From assembly GCA_030692045.1 (NCBI GenBank), contig JAUYCX010000045.1:62001-126000 (forward strand): DNA of 64,000 nucleotides, in the 5' to 3' direction. This document shows positions 35,138 through 44,675 of the stretch, in pieces; the stretch's first letter is position 1; each line of letters begins with the position of its first letter. The notes under the pieces are model-generated. The model was not told the origin of the DNA, searched no databases, and worked only from the letters and a program-made list of their open reading frames with translations. The position numbers were made by a program, and so were the translations under genes. The stretch is from Candidatus Omnitrophota bacterium. Lineage in GTDB: Bacteria; Omnitrophota; Gorgyraeia; JAUYCX01.

Positions 35138-36957
35138 ATCTGATGTGTATTAACTTGGGTACCGTTAAAATGATTTTTGATTAGGGAATTTACCGCCTTC
35201 GGGTTGAAAAACTTTCTCTTTTTTATATTATCTTCGGAAAGAACCTCAAAGACGAATTCCCTTAAATCCTCTCTTAACCAATCAGCCAAAGGTACCATAA
35301 ACCCTTGCTTTCTTTTATTTAAAATTTCTGATGGCAATAAATCCTTGATCGTTTTTCTAAACAAACTCTTTAGCTTAAACCCCTTCAGCTTTTCATTAAA
35401 AGAAATTGAAGAAAGCAGTTCTATCAATTTATGGTCACAGAAGGGGACTCTTAACTCCAGAGAATTTGCCATAGACATTCTGTCTGCCATAATCAAAAGG
35501 TCGTCGGGTAGATATGTATGGATATCTAAATAACTTATTTTATTCATAGGTTCAAGAGAGGCAATTTCCTGCAGATGTTTTTGATGTATGGCAAAACTAT
35601 TTTCATCTTTAAGAAGCTCTTTAAAATTATTTGAATAAAGTTCATTTTTCATCTCAGAATTAAAATAGGAAATCCAGTGAATATATCTTTCTTCTAAAGG
35701 AAAAACTCCTGTTTTTAAATATCGCTTTATTCTTCCTGTAATATTGCCGCTTTTTCTGCTTTCTGGAATAAGATTCGCGATACCGCTAAGTGCACCCCTG
35801 AAAATTAAAGGCAGTGAGTTATAATATCGCGCTGTCAAAACTCCTAAATATCTTGGATACCCCCCGAAAACTTCATCTCCACCTATTCCTGAAAGCGCAA
35901 CAGTAACAAATTTCCTTGCTTCCTGACAGATTAAATAATTAAGTATGGCTGATGAATCTGCAAACGGCTCATCAAAATAGCTTACAATAGTTGGCAAAAT
36001 TTTAATGATATCGGGTTTTACAATAAATTGATGATGTTTTGTCTGAAATAATTTCGCAATAATATCTGAATATTGCAACTCATTGTACGAAGAAAACCTA
36101 TCTTCAAAACCTATAGAAAATGTTTCAACTGGATTGTTTAAAACCTGACTCATTAAACCCACAATTGTGCTAGAGTCAAGGCCACCGCTTAATAATGCTC
36201 CTAATGGGACATCGCTTATCATATGTAATTTTACAATCTCTTTTAAATTTTCTTTTATTTCTTCAATATAATTATCTTCTGAATTTTCTTTTAAGCGAAA
36301 TTCTAATTGCCAATATTTCTTGATTTCTAATTTAGCGTTTCTAAAACTTAAAATGTGTCCGGGTAAAAGCTTGAAAATATCTTCAAAAATTGTTAAGGGA
36401 GCTGGTATATAAAGAAAGGTTAAATATTTATCTAAGGCGGTAAAATTTAATCTGTGTGAAACATTATTATCTTGCAGAAGAGATTTTATTTCTGAACCGA
36501 ATATAAGGCGGTTATTTATGAAACTATAGTAAAGGGGTTTTATGCCAACCCTGTCTCTGGCTAAAAGTAATCTTTTATCATTCTTATCCCAAATGGCAAA
36601 GGCAAACATTCCGCGTAAATATTTTACACACTCGTCCCTATATTCTTCATAAAGATGAACAACTACCTCTGTGTCGGTTTGAGTATAAAAGATATGGCCT
36701 TTTTTTACGAGGCTATCGCGAAGTTCTTTAAAATTATAAATCTCTCCATTAAAAACAATCCAGATAGTCTTATCTTCGTTATGAATTGGCTGGTCACCTG
36801 TATTTAAATCTATGACTTTAAGCCGGCGTATACCTAGACCTATATCAGCGTCAAGATAAAAACCTTCAGAATCAGGGCCTCGATGAATAATGCTTTTAGT
36901 CATATTCTTTAAGGCATCTTCATCAAATTTGCCAACTATCCCACAAATTCCACACAT
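35092..36957 (-). CDS. asnB: Asparagine synthase (glutamine-hydrolysing)-like amidotransferase
   Basis: This 621-aa protein has a class II glutaminase domain with catalytic Cys2 (MCGICGIVG), NGEIYNFKELR, and an ATP-pyrophosphatase-type synthetase domain with LLSGGLDSSTIVGL (about residues 255-268), SGIGGDEVFGGYPRY and ADRMSMANSLELRVPF. The length and N-terminus resemble the exosortase-A-associated amidotransferase. In a glycan locus such enzymes usually amidate a sugar carboxylate rather than make free asparagine; which applies here is inference. Confidence 0.88.
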   Translation of the reverse strand: MCGICGIVGKFDEDALKNMTKSIIHRGPDSEGFYLDADIGLGIRRLKVIDLNTGDQPIHNEDKTIWIVFNGEIYNFKELRDSLVKKGHIFYTQTDTEVVVHLYEEYRDECVKYLRGMFAFAIWDKNDKRLLLARDRVGIKPLYYSFINNRLIFGSEIKSLLQDNNVSHRLNFTALDKYLTFLYIPAPLTIFEDIFKLLPGHILSFRNAKLEIKKYWQLEFRLKENSEDNYIEEIKENLKEIVKLHMISDVPLGALLSGGLDSSTIVGLMSQVLNNPVETFSIGFEDRFSSYNELQYSDIIAKLFQTKHHQFIVKPDIIKILPTIVSYFDEPFADSSAILNYLICQEARKFVTVALSGIGGDEVFGGYPRYLGVLTARYYNSLPLIFRGALSGIANLIPESRKSGNITGRIKRYLKTGVFPLEERYIHWISYFNSEMKNELYSNNFKELLKDENSFAIHQKHLQEIASLEPMNKISYLDIHTYLPDDLLIMADRMSMANSLELRVPFCDHKLIELLSSISFNEKLKGFKLKSLFRKTIKDLLPSEILNKRKQGFMVPLADWLREDLREFVFEVLSEDNIKKRKFFNPKAVNSLIKNHFNGTQVNTHQIWALFILELWCRKFL

Positions 36958-36983
36958 ATCTTTAAATCAACAATACATATCAG

Positions 36984-37718
36984 TTAAAAGAAATTCTGCT
37001 TAATGCCAAAGGCTACCAAATTTTTTAAAGTAAAAAAGTATTGTTTATAATATTTGATTAAATTTATTACTCTTAAATTAGATACCCCGGAATCCCTACC
37101 CTTCCAACTAACTGGCATAAAGGCATGTCTAACATTTTTTATCCGAGCTTTAAGGGGAATCTCCAAAGTAATGTTGAACTCGGTGGCCTCAAGAGGCATA
37201 AGCGACACAAGGGCTTCTCGACGGATTGCCTTAAAGGCATTAGTAATATCAGAGTTATCTATTTTAAAAATTATTTTTAATAAATGATTTGCTATTCTAT
37301 TAATAATTAATTTTAAAATGGGATAATGATACACACGGCCCCCTTTCATAAATCTCGAGCCATAAACCAAATCATATCCTTCTAAAATCTTTCTATATAA
37401 TCTTACTAAATCTGCAGGGTCATCTGAGCCATCTGCCATAAAAGGAATTATAACTTTGCCCTTCGACTCTTTAAAACCATCTTTTAGGGCTCTACCAAAA
37501 CCAAAGGGCATTGCCCTTTTAACTACCCTTATTTTTGGATACATAAAACTTAACTTCTGAGAAACAGCTTGAGTATCATCTAAACTATTATCGTTAACAA
37601 TAATTACCTCAAATTCAATTTTTTCTTTCTCTAATTCAGAAATTAAGGGAGGAATTATCTTGTGTAAATTTTTGGTTTCATTTCTTGCAGGAACAATAAC
37701 AGATAATGATTCTTCCAT
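36984..37718 (-). CDS. Glycosyltransferase family 2 (DPM1-like)
   Basis: This 244-aa GT-A protein begins LSVIVPARNETKNLHKIIPP, has VNDNSLDDT, the metal-binding region FMADGSDDPADL and VYGSRFMKGGR. It is similar to polyprenyl-phosphate-sugar synthases, and may make a lipid-linked donor for the ArnT-like enzymes encoded at 39.6-43.2 kb. No membrane domain is attached. Confidence 0.88.
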   Translation of the reverse strand: MEESLSVIVPARNETKNLHKIIPPLISELEKEKIEFEVIIVNDNSLDDTQAVSQKLSFMYPKIRVVKRAMPFGFGRALKDGFKESKGKVIIPFMADGSDDPADLVRLYRKILEGYDLVYGSRFMKGGRVYHYPILKLIINRIANHLLKIIFKIDNSDITNAFKAIRREALVSLMPLEATEFNITLEIPLKARIKNVRHAFMPVSWKGRDSGVSNLRVINLIKYYKQYFFTLKNLVAFGIKQNFF

Positions 37719-37719
37719 C

Positions 37720-38448
37720 TTACGGCTTCTTAGCTACTCCAAAAATCCAGGAACCAAAATATTTTGATAGCCAAATTTTATCAAACATCTTCTCCAGAAA
37801 ATTATAAACTTTTAGTATTGGACGCATTAAGGAAATTTCTACATAACTATAAGTAATACCACTGGCACAAAAAATCTTATATTCATCGCTATATTTTTTA
37901 AATTGAACCTCTAAGTCTTTTTTACTTAAAAGCCTTTCGTTTTTTGTTATTCCCTTGGTAGAGCGTAAAGGCGAATATCTGTCTCTATAGAGAAACATTA
38001 CTAAATTTGCCCGGTGTGGATCAAATGAAAAAATTTTCCCGCCTGTTTTTAAAACTCTAAAAGCTTCCCATATAACTTTTTCAAGGTTTGGAAAATGGTG
38101 CAAAACCGCACAAAATGTTACAATATCAAAGGCATTATCTTTAAAACATAAACTTTCTGCATCGCAAACCAAATATGTTGCTTGATTTTGTTTTCTTGCC
38201 GTAGCAATAGAAATAGCTGAAATATCCACACCTATTGCCTTTGCTCCTAATTTACTAAATTGACTTGTAAGAACCCCTGTACCACATCCTATGTCTAAAA
38301 GACACTTTCCCCTTACTGATATTATCTCATTTTGAAATAAATTTATAAGTTTATGTTTACCATTATTATCAAATACATCGTACTCAGAGGCTGCCTTAAC
38401 AAAATTATTAAAAAAACTTAACTCTTCTCTCTTATTCTGATGTTCCAT
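37720..38448 (-). CDS. SAM-dependent methyltransferase (class I)
   Basis: This 242-aa protein shows CLLDIGCGTGVLTSQFSKLG (about residues 54-73), AIGVDISAISIATA and FDIVTFCAVLHHFPNLEKV, the UbiE/Type 11 pattern. The C-terminal part is hydrophobic and may touch the membrane. Substrate unknown. It is adjacent to the GT2 gene (1 bp). Confidence 0.85.
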   Translation of the reverse strand: MEHQNKREELSFFNNFVKAASEYDVFDNNGKHKLINLFQNEIISVRGKCLLDIGCGTGVLTSQFSKLGAKAIGVDISAISIATARKQNQATYLVCDAESLCFKDNAFDIVTFCAVLHHFPNLEKVIWEAFRVLKTGGKIFSFDPHRANLVMFLYRDRYSPLRSTKGITKNERLLSKKDLEVQFKKYSDEYKIFCASGITYSYVEISLMRPILKVYNFLEKMFDKIWLSKYFGSWIFGVAKKP

Positions 38449-38482
38449 TTTTTCTATATAGTTTTTATTAAAAATGTATGTT

Positions 38483-39595
38483 TTATGTTATAGCCTTCAC
38501 TTCTTTAAAAATTTCTAAAATTTTAGTTGCCGAATTCTCTACTCTAAAATTTTTTGCTTGTTCTAAGCCTTTTGCTGACAAATTTCTTCGCAAAGACTCA
38601 TCTGTAATAATTATCTGCAAACCATTAGAAATATCATTAACATCCATTGGATTTACATATAAACCCGCATCGCCTACTACCTCTGGCAAGGAAGTAGAAT
38701 TAGAAATAATTACAGGCGCTCCGCAGGCCATGGCTTCTAATGCCGGCAGACCAAATCCCTCATGCAAAGAAACCAAAACTAAAACTGCTGCGGCATTGTA
38801 TAAATATACTAAATCATCTTCAATTACAAGGTCTAAAAAAACTACATTATTAACAAGGTTATATTTCTTAACTAAATAAAATAAATAGGAATAATTCCTA
38901 TCAATTTTACCAACAATAACCAATTGGTGTCTATCTTTCAAAACTTTAGGCAGTAAGTTATAAGCTTGAATAAGCCTCGATAAATTTTTATGAGGCTTAA
39001 GATTCCCCACATACAGGATAAAATCTTTATTAAGCTTTGCGAATCTCCTCTTTAATTTTTCAAAAGCTATATCTCTATCTATTGGCATAAAACTTCTTTC
39101 AATGCTATCATATACAATCCTGACTTTCTCAGAACTACAGCCCAAAAATTTTATAACCTCTTTTTTGGAATATTCTGAAACGGCAATTATAATATAAGCC
39201 CTTTCCCAAATAAAGCGGCTATAACATTGTCTTAGCCAGTTTGCAATGGGATTACTGGAGTTTAAAAAATGAAGGTCATGGCAGGTAACAATAATTTTGG
39301 CTTTAGAAATTATAGGGGCGGAATATGAAGGAGAAAAGAAGATATCTAAGCCTTCTTTCTTTATCTGGTCTAAAAGGACTTTTTGGTCCCAATAAAGTTT
39401 ATAAAATTCTGGGATAAATCTTAATTTCATATGCTTAGAAAAATTTAGTTGTCGAGTTCTTTGATTTCCAAAAAGCACATACTCATTTTCCTTGTCGCTA
39501 ACATTAACATAGTTCAGGAAATTTAAAGTAAATCTTCCAATACCAGTAAATTTTCCCTCTTCTAATTCTCTTATATCAATTCCTATACGCATCAA
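38483..39595 (-). CDS. Glycosyltransferase family 4
   Basis: This 370-aa GT-B protein begins MRIGIDIRELEEGKFTGIGR and has LYVGNLKPHKNLSRLI and the EX7E-type SLHEGFGLPALEAMACGAPV (about residues 280-299), as in mannosyl- and rhamnosyltransferases of this group. It lies 3 bp from the ArnT-like gene upstream. Confidence 0.9.
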   Translation of the reverse strand: MMRIGIDIRELEEGKFTGIGRFTLNFLNYVNVSDKENEYVLFGNQRTRQLNFSKHMKLRFIPEFYKLYWDQKVLLDQIKKEGLDIFFSPSYSAPIISKAKIIVTCHDLHFLNSSNPIANWLRQCYSRFIWERAYIIIAVSEYSKKEVIKFLGCSSEKVRIVYDSIERSFMPIDRDIAFEKLKRRFAKLNKDFILYVGNLKPHKNLSRLIQAYNLLPKVLKDRHQLVIVGKIDRNYSYLFYLVKKYNLVNNVVFLDLVIEDDLVYLYNAAAVLVLVSLHEGFGLPALEAMACGAPVIISNSTSLPEVVGDAGLYVNPMDVNDISNGLQIIITDESLRRNLSAKGLEQAKNFRVENSATKILEIFKEVKAIT

Positions 39596-39598
39596 GAA

Positions 39599-41272
39599 TT
39601 ATTTTCTTTGCCAAATTGTATGTTCTTTAAGTTCTGTAAAAGTATATTTTTCTTTTAGCTGTGAAAATACAGAAGGGTCTAAGAAAATATTTTTGTAGCT
39701 AAAAATAGGGTTATAAGTAAAAGCATAAATAATTGTATCAACTTTATCTTTTTCTATTAGCCTTAAAAATTTATCTCTCCTGTTCCAGAATTTTTCATAT
39801 CCTTGAAAAACCTTTATATCTGCATAGTAAAGTATATCTTCCGGAGCAATTATTCTTTTATCTTTGTTTTTAACTGCTATTTCTTTACATAAATTGGCGA
39901 CTCTCTTAAACTCCCTGATATCTCTGCCATAACAAAGTGTGGTAAAAAAGTCAACCTTCCTTAAATAAATATTTGTGTAAAAATTATTTATTAGAATAAA
40001 AGTGGCTAACAAAAAACAGAAGGTTTGCCAAAAACTTGATTCGCGGATTATCCTTCGACTGATCTCAACAAATAGAAATAGAAGCAGAAAACAAAAGATT
40101 ATTTGCAAGCTAAAAGTCTTAATAAAACTCGATATTGGGCTGGTGGCAAAAATACTCAATTTTCTCAAGGTATAATTTATTTGATAAATGGGATCTGGCA
40201 GAATAAAATTATTTAGAAAAACTAAGATAATAGCAGCAATAATATAAATAAAAAAGTTATTCTTAAAACTTTTTAAATCAAAACTTAGAATTGCATTCGC
40301 TATTATAATTGAAATAATTGGTAGCATGGGGTATTGATATTTTGCAAAACCAAAAAATAATCCACCAATTAATGTATACCCCATAAAAATACATATAGAA
40401 TAAATAATTAAAAAGTCATTAGAATTTAGCTCTTTATTCTTTAGGCCAATTACTTTTATGCGTCTTAAAATAATCGCTATCCAAAAAAGTATTATATAAA
40501 TACCGAACCATAAAGACACTCTAAGAATTCTTAAAGAAAACTCTTGAATTGGCCCAAAGGAAACGCCCCTTATAAACTTTCTAATAATAAGCAGGTGAGT
40601 AATAATACCTCCGGAAAAAGGAAAATTAAAAATCCGTGAATAGATTCTCCACATCAAGAGGAAAACTAAAATAGAACTTAATGATATTATAAATATTTTA
40701 AGTGCATTTTTAGTATCTTTTTTAAAGATAAAAAATAATAACATTGACCCCATCAAAATAAAAGGGGTCGTAAATTTTGCCCACAAAGAACAAAAAAATA
40801 ATAAGGTTAGAAAAAAGCCTGTTTTAAAATTTAAAGAATACATATTTTTGCTAAAATAAAAAACAGTTAGCATCAAAACTACGGTTAAAACTGTATTATC
40901 AATATCTAAAATCATGGAACCTTGAATTGCCATAGGATGAAGAGCGAATATAAGGCAAGCCAAAAACCCTACCCTCTCGTTATGAAATGCCTGCTGAGAT
41001 AATTTATAGATAAGGATTAAATTTAAGAGAAAACAAATAATGCCAATTATTCTTAAGCCATTATCAAAGACTCCAAATAATTGTGAAAAAAACCTAAGAA
41101 TGTGCAGGTATAAAGGAGGGTGGAGTCTCGGACCAAAATCTGAAATTGACAAAGGAACTTTTGCAGAATTAGCAAAATAGATATCATCTGCAACTAACGG
41201 TTTCCAAATGTGGGGAAAAACAAGAATAAGATAAATAAAGAAAAAAACCAAAATAAACTTAAAATATTTCAT
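39599..41272 (-). CDS. ArnT/PMT-like polytopic membrane glycosyltransferase
   Basis: This 557-aa protein has an N-terminal membrane segment followed by LVADDIYFANSAKV and LHPPLYLHILRFF, which match the first periplasmic loop of GT39/GT83 enzymes with the catalytic Asp, and about 11-12 membrane segments. The C-terminal 130 residues form a soluble domain. These enzymes transfer sugars from polyprenyl-phosphate donors on the outer face of the inner membrane. It overlaps the next gene upstream by 4 bp. Confidence 0.8.
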   Translation of the reverse strand: MKYFKFILVFFFIYLILVFPHIWKPLVADDIYFANSAKVPLSISDFGPRLHPPLYLHILRFFSQLFGVFDNGLRIIGIICFLLNLILIYKLSQQAFHNERVGFLACLIFALHPMAIQGSMILDIDNTVLTVVLMLTVFYFSKNMYSLNFKTGFFLTLLFFCSLWAKFTTPFILMGSMLLFFIFKKDTKNALKIFIISLSSILVFLLMWRIYSRIFNFPFSGGIITHLLIIRKFIRGVSFGPIQEFSLRILRVSLWFGIYIILFWIAIILRRIKVIGLKNKELNSNDFLIIYSICIFMGYTLIGGLFFGFAKYQYPMLPIISIIIANAILSFDLKSFKNNFFIYIIAAIILVFLNNFILPDPIYQINYTLRKLSIFATSPISSFIKTFSLQIIFCFLLLFLFVEISRRIIRESSFWQTFCFLLATFILINNFYTNIYLRKVDFFTTLCYGRDIREFKRVANLCKEIAVKNKDKRIIAPEDILYYADIKVFQGYEKFWNRRDKFLRLIEKDKVDTIIYAFTYNPIFSYKNIFLDPSVFSQLKEKYTFTELKEHTIWQRK

Positions 41273-43152
41273 CTAATTTTATATAAATTGAAAATCCTAC
41301 TATGGATGAGTTCTAAATATTTATCTCTTATGGCTTCATCATTCAATAACTCTATTAGAGGTTTATAATCTTTTGTTAATTCTTCAAGTAATTTTATACT
41401 CCACTTCTTTTCAATAAATACTTTACGGTTACAAAAATCTTTGGGAATGAAAATATGTGTTATGCCTAATTCTTTAAGATACATCATCAAACTATCTACA
41501 TCATAATTTTTATATAAAATATGCGTTTGATGACCTAAATCCCCATAAGTAAATTTTCGCTCTAGATAATAGCAACATTCGAAGTCAATCAACAATATAT
41601 TTGAATCTTTAGGCAAATTATGGTTTATGAAATCTATATCTTGATAAAAATTAAGCTTTTTAGAAAGATAGGATTTAGTAGTTTGCATTCCTAAAATTAC
41701 AGGAATCTTATCTTTGTGGTCTAAGATTATGTTAATTGTGCTTATCAAAAACCATGAAAATATAATAATATAAATAACTTTTTTAAATTTAATATCAAAA
41801 GCAATTACTCTTTCAATCGCATAAGCTGTACAAATACTTAAAAGCGTAATAATAGCTGGCAGGAATCTCTGTTGTTGACTTAAAAACCAAAACCATACAG
41901 TCAAATATAAACCGCTAAAGAATAAAAGATGAATTATTATTCTCTTTTTTTCTTTAAAAAATAACAAAACAGGAAGAAAAACAAAAAATAAAGGATTAAG
42001 ATATGAACCGCCAAATTTGTCAGGATTAAAGGTTAAATACCAAGGAAGTAGCAAATAATTAATAAGGGTTCGTTTTATCCCATATTTTAATAATGCATAT
42101 TCCATATACTTAAGATACTCGGGTGTCAAGTGTAACCCACCGAATATCCGATAAAAAATCGGCCAAAAAGGATTTCCGGTAGAAATAAAATTTCTTATAT
42201 ACCAATAAGAAGGAATTAAAACTGCTAAAGGAATAAATACTAACAACTGACTAAATAAAAAGTTTAAGTTTTTCTTATCTATAAACAAAACTTTAATTAT
42301 TATTCCTAAAACTATTAAAGAAAAGGAGACAATACTTAAGTATTTTACACCCATAGAAAACCCAATCATTATTCCTGCGATAACTAACCAGAACTTTTTT
42401 GAAGTATCCCACCAATTAAAAAATGCGTAAATTGCTAAAAACTCATAAAAATAGACAAATAAATCCACAAATGCCATTGTGGAGAGATACCCACCAACGA
42501 TAGGCATAGTATAAAAAATCGTAGAAGCCAAAAGACAAACATTGAAAGAAAAATATTTTCTAGAGAAGGAAAAAATTGAAATGGCTAACATTATCCCCAT
42601 TGCAAAATTAATTAATTTTGCCAGAATATCACTCTTTAATCCCATGCCTAAAAGATAAAGCATCTCTGCATTCTTAGGGAAGGTAAGAAAGGAGGGTAAA
42701 AAATTATAAGTTAAGTTGATATGAGCCAGATAACTTTTGGGCTGCATCAAATGGAAGGCTAAACCATCCCAATCCGTAGGAGGTGCTAATGCACCAAAGA
42801 GACTAAAAATAACTTGGACTAAGAGTATGGCTAATAATGAATAGGTAAATAAACTCTTTTTTGTATTAAAAAAAGTTTCTATTTTTTGAATTAGAATGAG
42901 GGCAATTCTTATTATCTGGGGAAATATAAAAATTATTATAAGAGAAATTAATCCATAAAAACAAATTCTATCTAACAGATTTAATAAATATAGGGCTAAT
43001 GTAAGATAACTTAATACTGCCCATCCTAAACCAGAAGAAAAAACAAATTCTTCCCAAAAATTTGTAAAATTAATTTTAACTATTTGATAAATCTTCTTGC
43101 CTAAACCAGCAGAAATTAATATTAGAATAATCAAAAAAATGATTTCAATCAT
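41269..43152 (-). CDS. Polytopic membrane glycosyltransferase (GT39-like)
   Basis: This 627-aa protein has 12 or so membrane segments. The loop APPTDWDGLAFHLMQPKSYL (about residues 124-143) contains the DWDGLAFHL variant of the acidic catalytic site seen in this superfamily, and YIRNFISTGNPFWPIF is a further conserved block. A soluble C-terminal domain follows. It probably acts with its neighbour in extracytoplasmic sugar transfer. Its substrate is unknown. Confidence 0.75.
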   Translation of the reverse strand: MIEIIFLIILILISAGLGKKIYQIVKINFTNFWEEFVFSSGLGWAVLSYLTLALYLLNLLDRICFYGLISLIIIFIFPQIIRIALILIQKIETFFNTKKSLFTYSLLAILLVQVIFSLFGALAPPTDWDGLAFHLMQPKSYLAHINLTYNFLPSFLTFPKNAEMLYLLGMGLKSDILAKLINFAMGIMLAISIFSFSRKYFSFNVCLLASTIFYTMPIVGGYLSTMAFVDLFVYFYEFLAIYAFFNWWDTSKKFWLVIAGIMIGFSMGVKYLSIVSFSLIVLGIIIKVLFIDKKNLNFLFSQLLVFIPLAVLIPSYWYIRNFISTGNPFWPIFYRIFGGLHLTPEYLKYMEYALLKYGIKRTLINYLLLPWYLTFNPDKFGGSYLNPLFFVFLPVLLFFKEKKRIIIHLLFFSGLYLTVWFWFLSQQQRFLPAIITLLSICTAYAIERVIAFDIKFKKVIYIIIFSWFLISTINIILDHKDKIPVILGMQTTKSYLSKKLNFYQDIDFINHNLPKDSNILLIDFECCYYLERKFTYGDLGHQTHILYKNYDVDSLMMYLKELGITHIFIPKDFCNRKVFIEKKWSIKLLEELTKDYKPLIELLNDEAIRDKYLELIHSRIFNLYKIR

Positions 43153-43173
43153 TTAAAATCTTCCTGATAATAA

Positions 43174-43272
43174 TCAAACATTCTTAAAATTTCTTAAAAA
43201 AATTAAGAAAAATAATAAATAGGCGAAAATTATCCATGCCCGAATAAACCATTTTTTGAATTTTTCGAACAT
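43174..43272 (-). CDS. Candidate small single-pass membrane protein (32 aa)
   Basis: In the gap between the radical SAM gene and the membrane transferase gene is a 32-codon ORF: a basic, aromatic start (MFEKFKKWFIRAW), a hydrophobic helix (IIFAYLLFFLIFL) and a basic tail (RNFKNV). AAGGTGGTGAT, nearly the full anti-SD complement, ends about 8 nt before its ATG and overlaps the TGA of the upstream gene, so it could be coupled. Too short for normal gene calling; a chance ORF is possible in AT-rich DNA. Confidence 0.45.
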   Translation of the reverse strand: MFEKFKKWFIRAWIIFAYLLFFLIFLRNFKNV

Positions 43273-43280
43273 CTTAAAAA

Positions 43281-44675
43281 TCACCACCTTTTCCAAAACA
43301 TTGCTTGTAAGGCGCGAATTATTGTATCTATCCGAACAAATATAAATTCGTTAGGATTCCTAAGTGCTTTCTTAAAATATCTAAAGCTTAAATAGAATTC
43401 CCGATAAGCTAATTTGGCTAAACGCCTGCAATCTTCATTTGACAAATTTGGATAATTAGGCTCTTTTCCCAACAAACAATTATGTTCTACTAACCAATCA
43501 TAGAAAGGCGTTGAAGGATACGGAATAATTAATTGAAATTGAGCAGTATCAGGATCTAATTCTTTTGCCCATTTAATGGTTTCTAAAATTCCTTCTTTAG
43601 TTTCTCCATTAAATCCTATAGCAAAGTCAGCATGAATCCTTAAACCTGCCTCTTTTGCATCTTTATTAAATTCAATCATTCTTTCTTTGGTAATACCTTT
43701 TTTAATATTTTTTAAGACTTCGGGATTGCTTGATTCATAACCAACATGGAGATTACGGCAACCAGCTTTTTTCATAAGCCTTAAAGTTTCAAACTCCATA
43801 TTTGGCCGAACATAACATGACCAAGAAATTCTAATATCCTTCCTCAAAAGGCTCTGGGATAATTCAACTGCCCTTTCTGAAGTTAAGGTATCATCTTGAA
43901 CCATAATTGATTTTACACTTGGGGTTTGGTGTTTGACAAACCTAAATTCTTCAGTAACATTGTCAATTGAGCGAAGATTATAAACTGACCCGGTAATAAA
44001 AGAGTGAACCCAAAGACAAAATGAACATATTCCCCAGACACAGCCACGTCCTGTCATTAAATCAATAAAGGGATAATATTCAGAAGGAGCTTTATAATAT
44101 TTAAGATTAAGATGGCGATTAAAAAAGTCTGTAACAAAAGGGATATTGTCAAGTTGAGCTGTATTTAACAATGTCCTTAACTCATTATGTTTAATATCTG
44201 CATCAATTTTATAATACAAATTTTTTATTTCAGAATATGGAAGGCCTTGCAATAATTCTAAAATTGGATATTCAAATTCTCCCTTAATTGCTAGTTTGAT
44301 GTTTTTAGTTTTCTGAAGTATCTTATCCGGCCAAATTGAGACATACGGACCAACAAATACTGCCTGACAATTTAGCTTATTAACTAATTCTTGTGAAAAA
44401 TTTATATCATTATCTTCGCTCTTAAGCCCGCTATAAATTACTAAAAGGTCTGGTTTATAATCTAAAATAATTTGTTTGCACTCTTTATGGCTTAATCCAT
44501 AAGCAGGCGCATCGATGAGCTTAACTTCAAACCCATATTTTTCTAAGAATGCTCCACAATATCCTAACCAAATGGGATACCACTGCGTTTTGGAAAGCGA
44601 GACAAAATCACAACGGGCATTACGCATATACTCGGGTAGATACGGTGGGCTTAATAATAATATTTTTTTACTCAA
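43281..44675 (-). CDS. B12-binding-type radical SAM protein with CX4CX2C motif
   Basis: This 464-aa protein has an N-terminal Rossmann-like region typical of cobalamin-binding radical SAM enzymes (LLLSPPYLPE, then IDAPAYG and DLLVIYSG), and a radical SAM barrel beginning at TGRGCVWGICSFCLW with Cys at 212, 217 and 220. The spacing is CX4CX2C rather than CX3CX2C. The block WAKELDPDTAQFQLIIPYPSTPFYDWL (in outline) is typical of the group. Such enzymes methylate or rearrange unactivated carbons. It overlaps the upstream methyltransferase gene by 8 bp. Confidence 0.85.
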   Translation of the reverse strand: MSKKILLLSPPYLPEYMRNARCDFVSLSKTQWYPIWLGYCGAFLEKYGFEVKLIDAPAYGLSHKECKQIILDYKPDLLVIYSGLKSEDNDINFSQELVNKLNCQAVFVGPYVSIWPDKILQKTKNIKLAIKGEFEYPILELLQGLPYSEIKNLYYKIDADIKHNELRTLLNTAQLDNIPFVTDFFNRHLNLKYYKAPSEYYPFIDLMTGRGCVWGICSFCLWVHSFITGSVYNLRSIDNVTEEFRFVKHQTPSVKSIMVQDDTLTSERAVELSQSLLRKDIRISWSCYVRPNMEFETLRLMKKAGCRNLHVGYESSNPEVLKNIKKGITKERMIEFNKDAKEAGLRIHADFAIGFNGETKEGILETIKWAKELDPDTAQFQLIIPYPSTPFYDWLVEHNCLLGKEPNYPNLSNEDCRRLAKLAYREFYLSFRYFKKALRNPNEFIFVRIDTIIRALQAMFWKRW

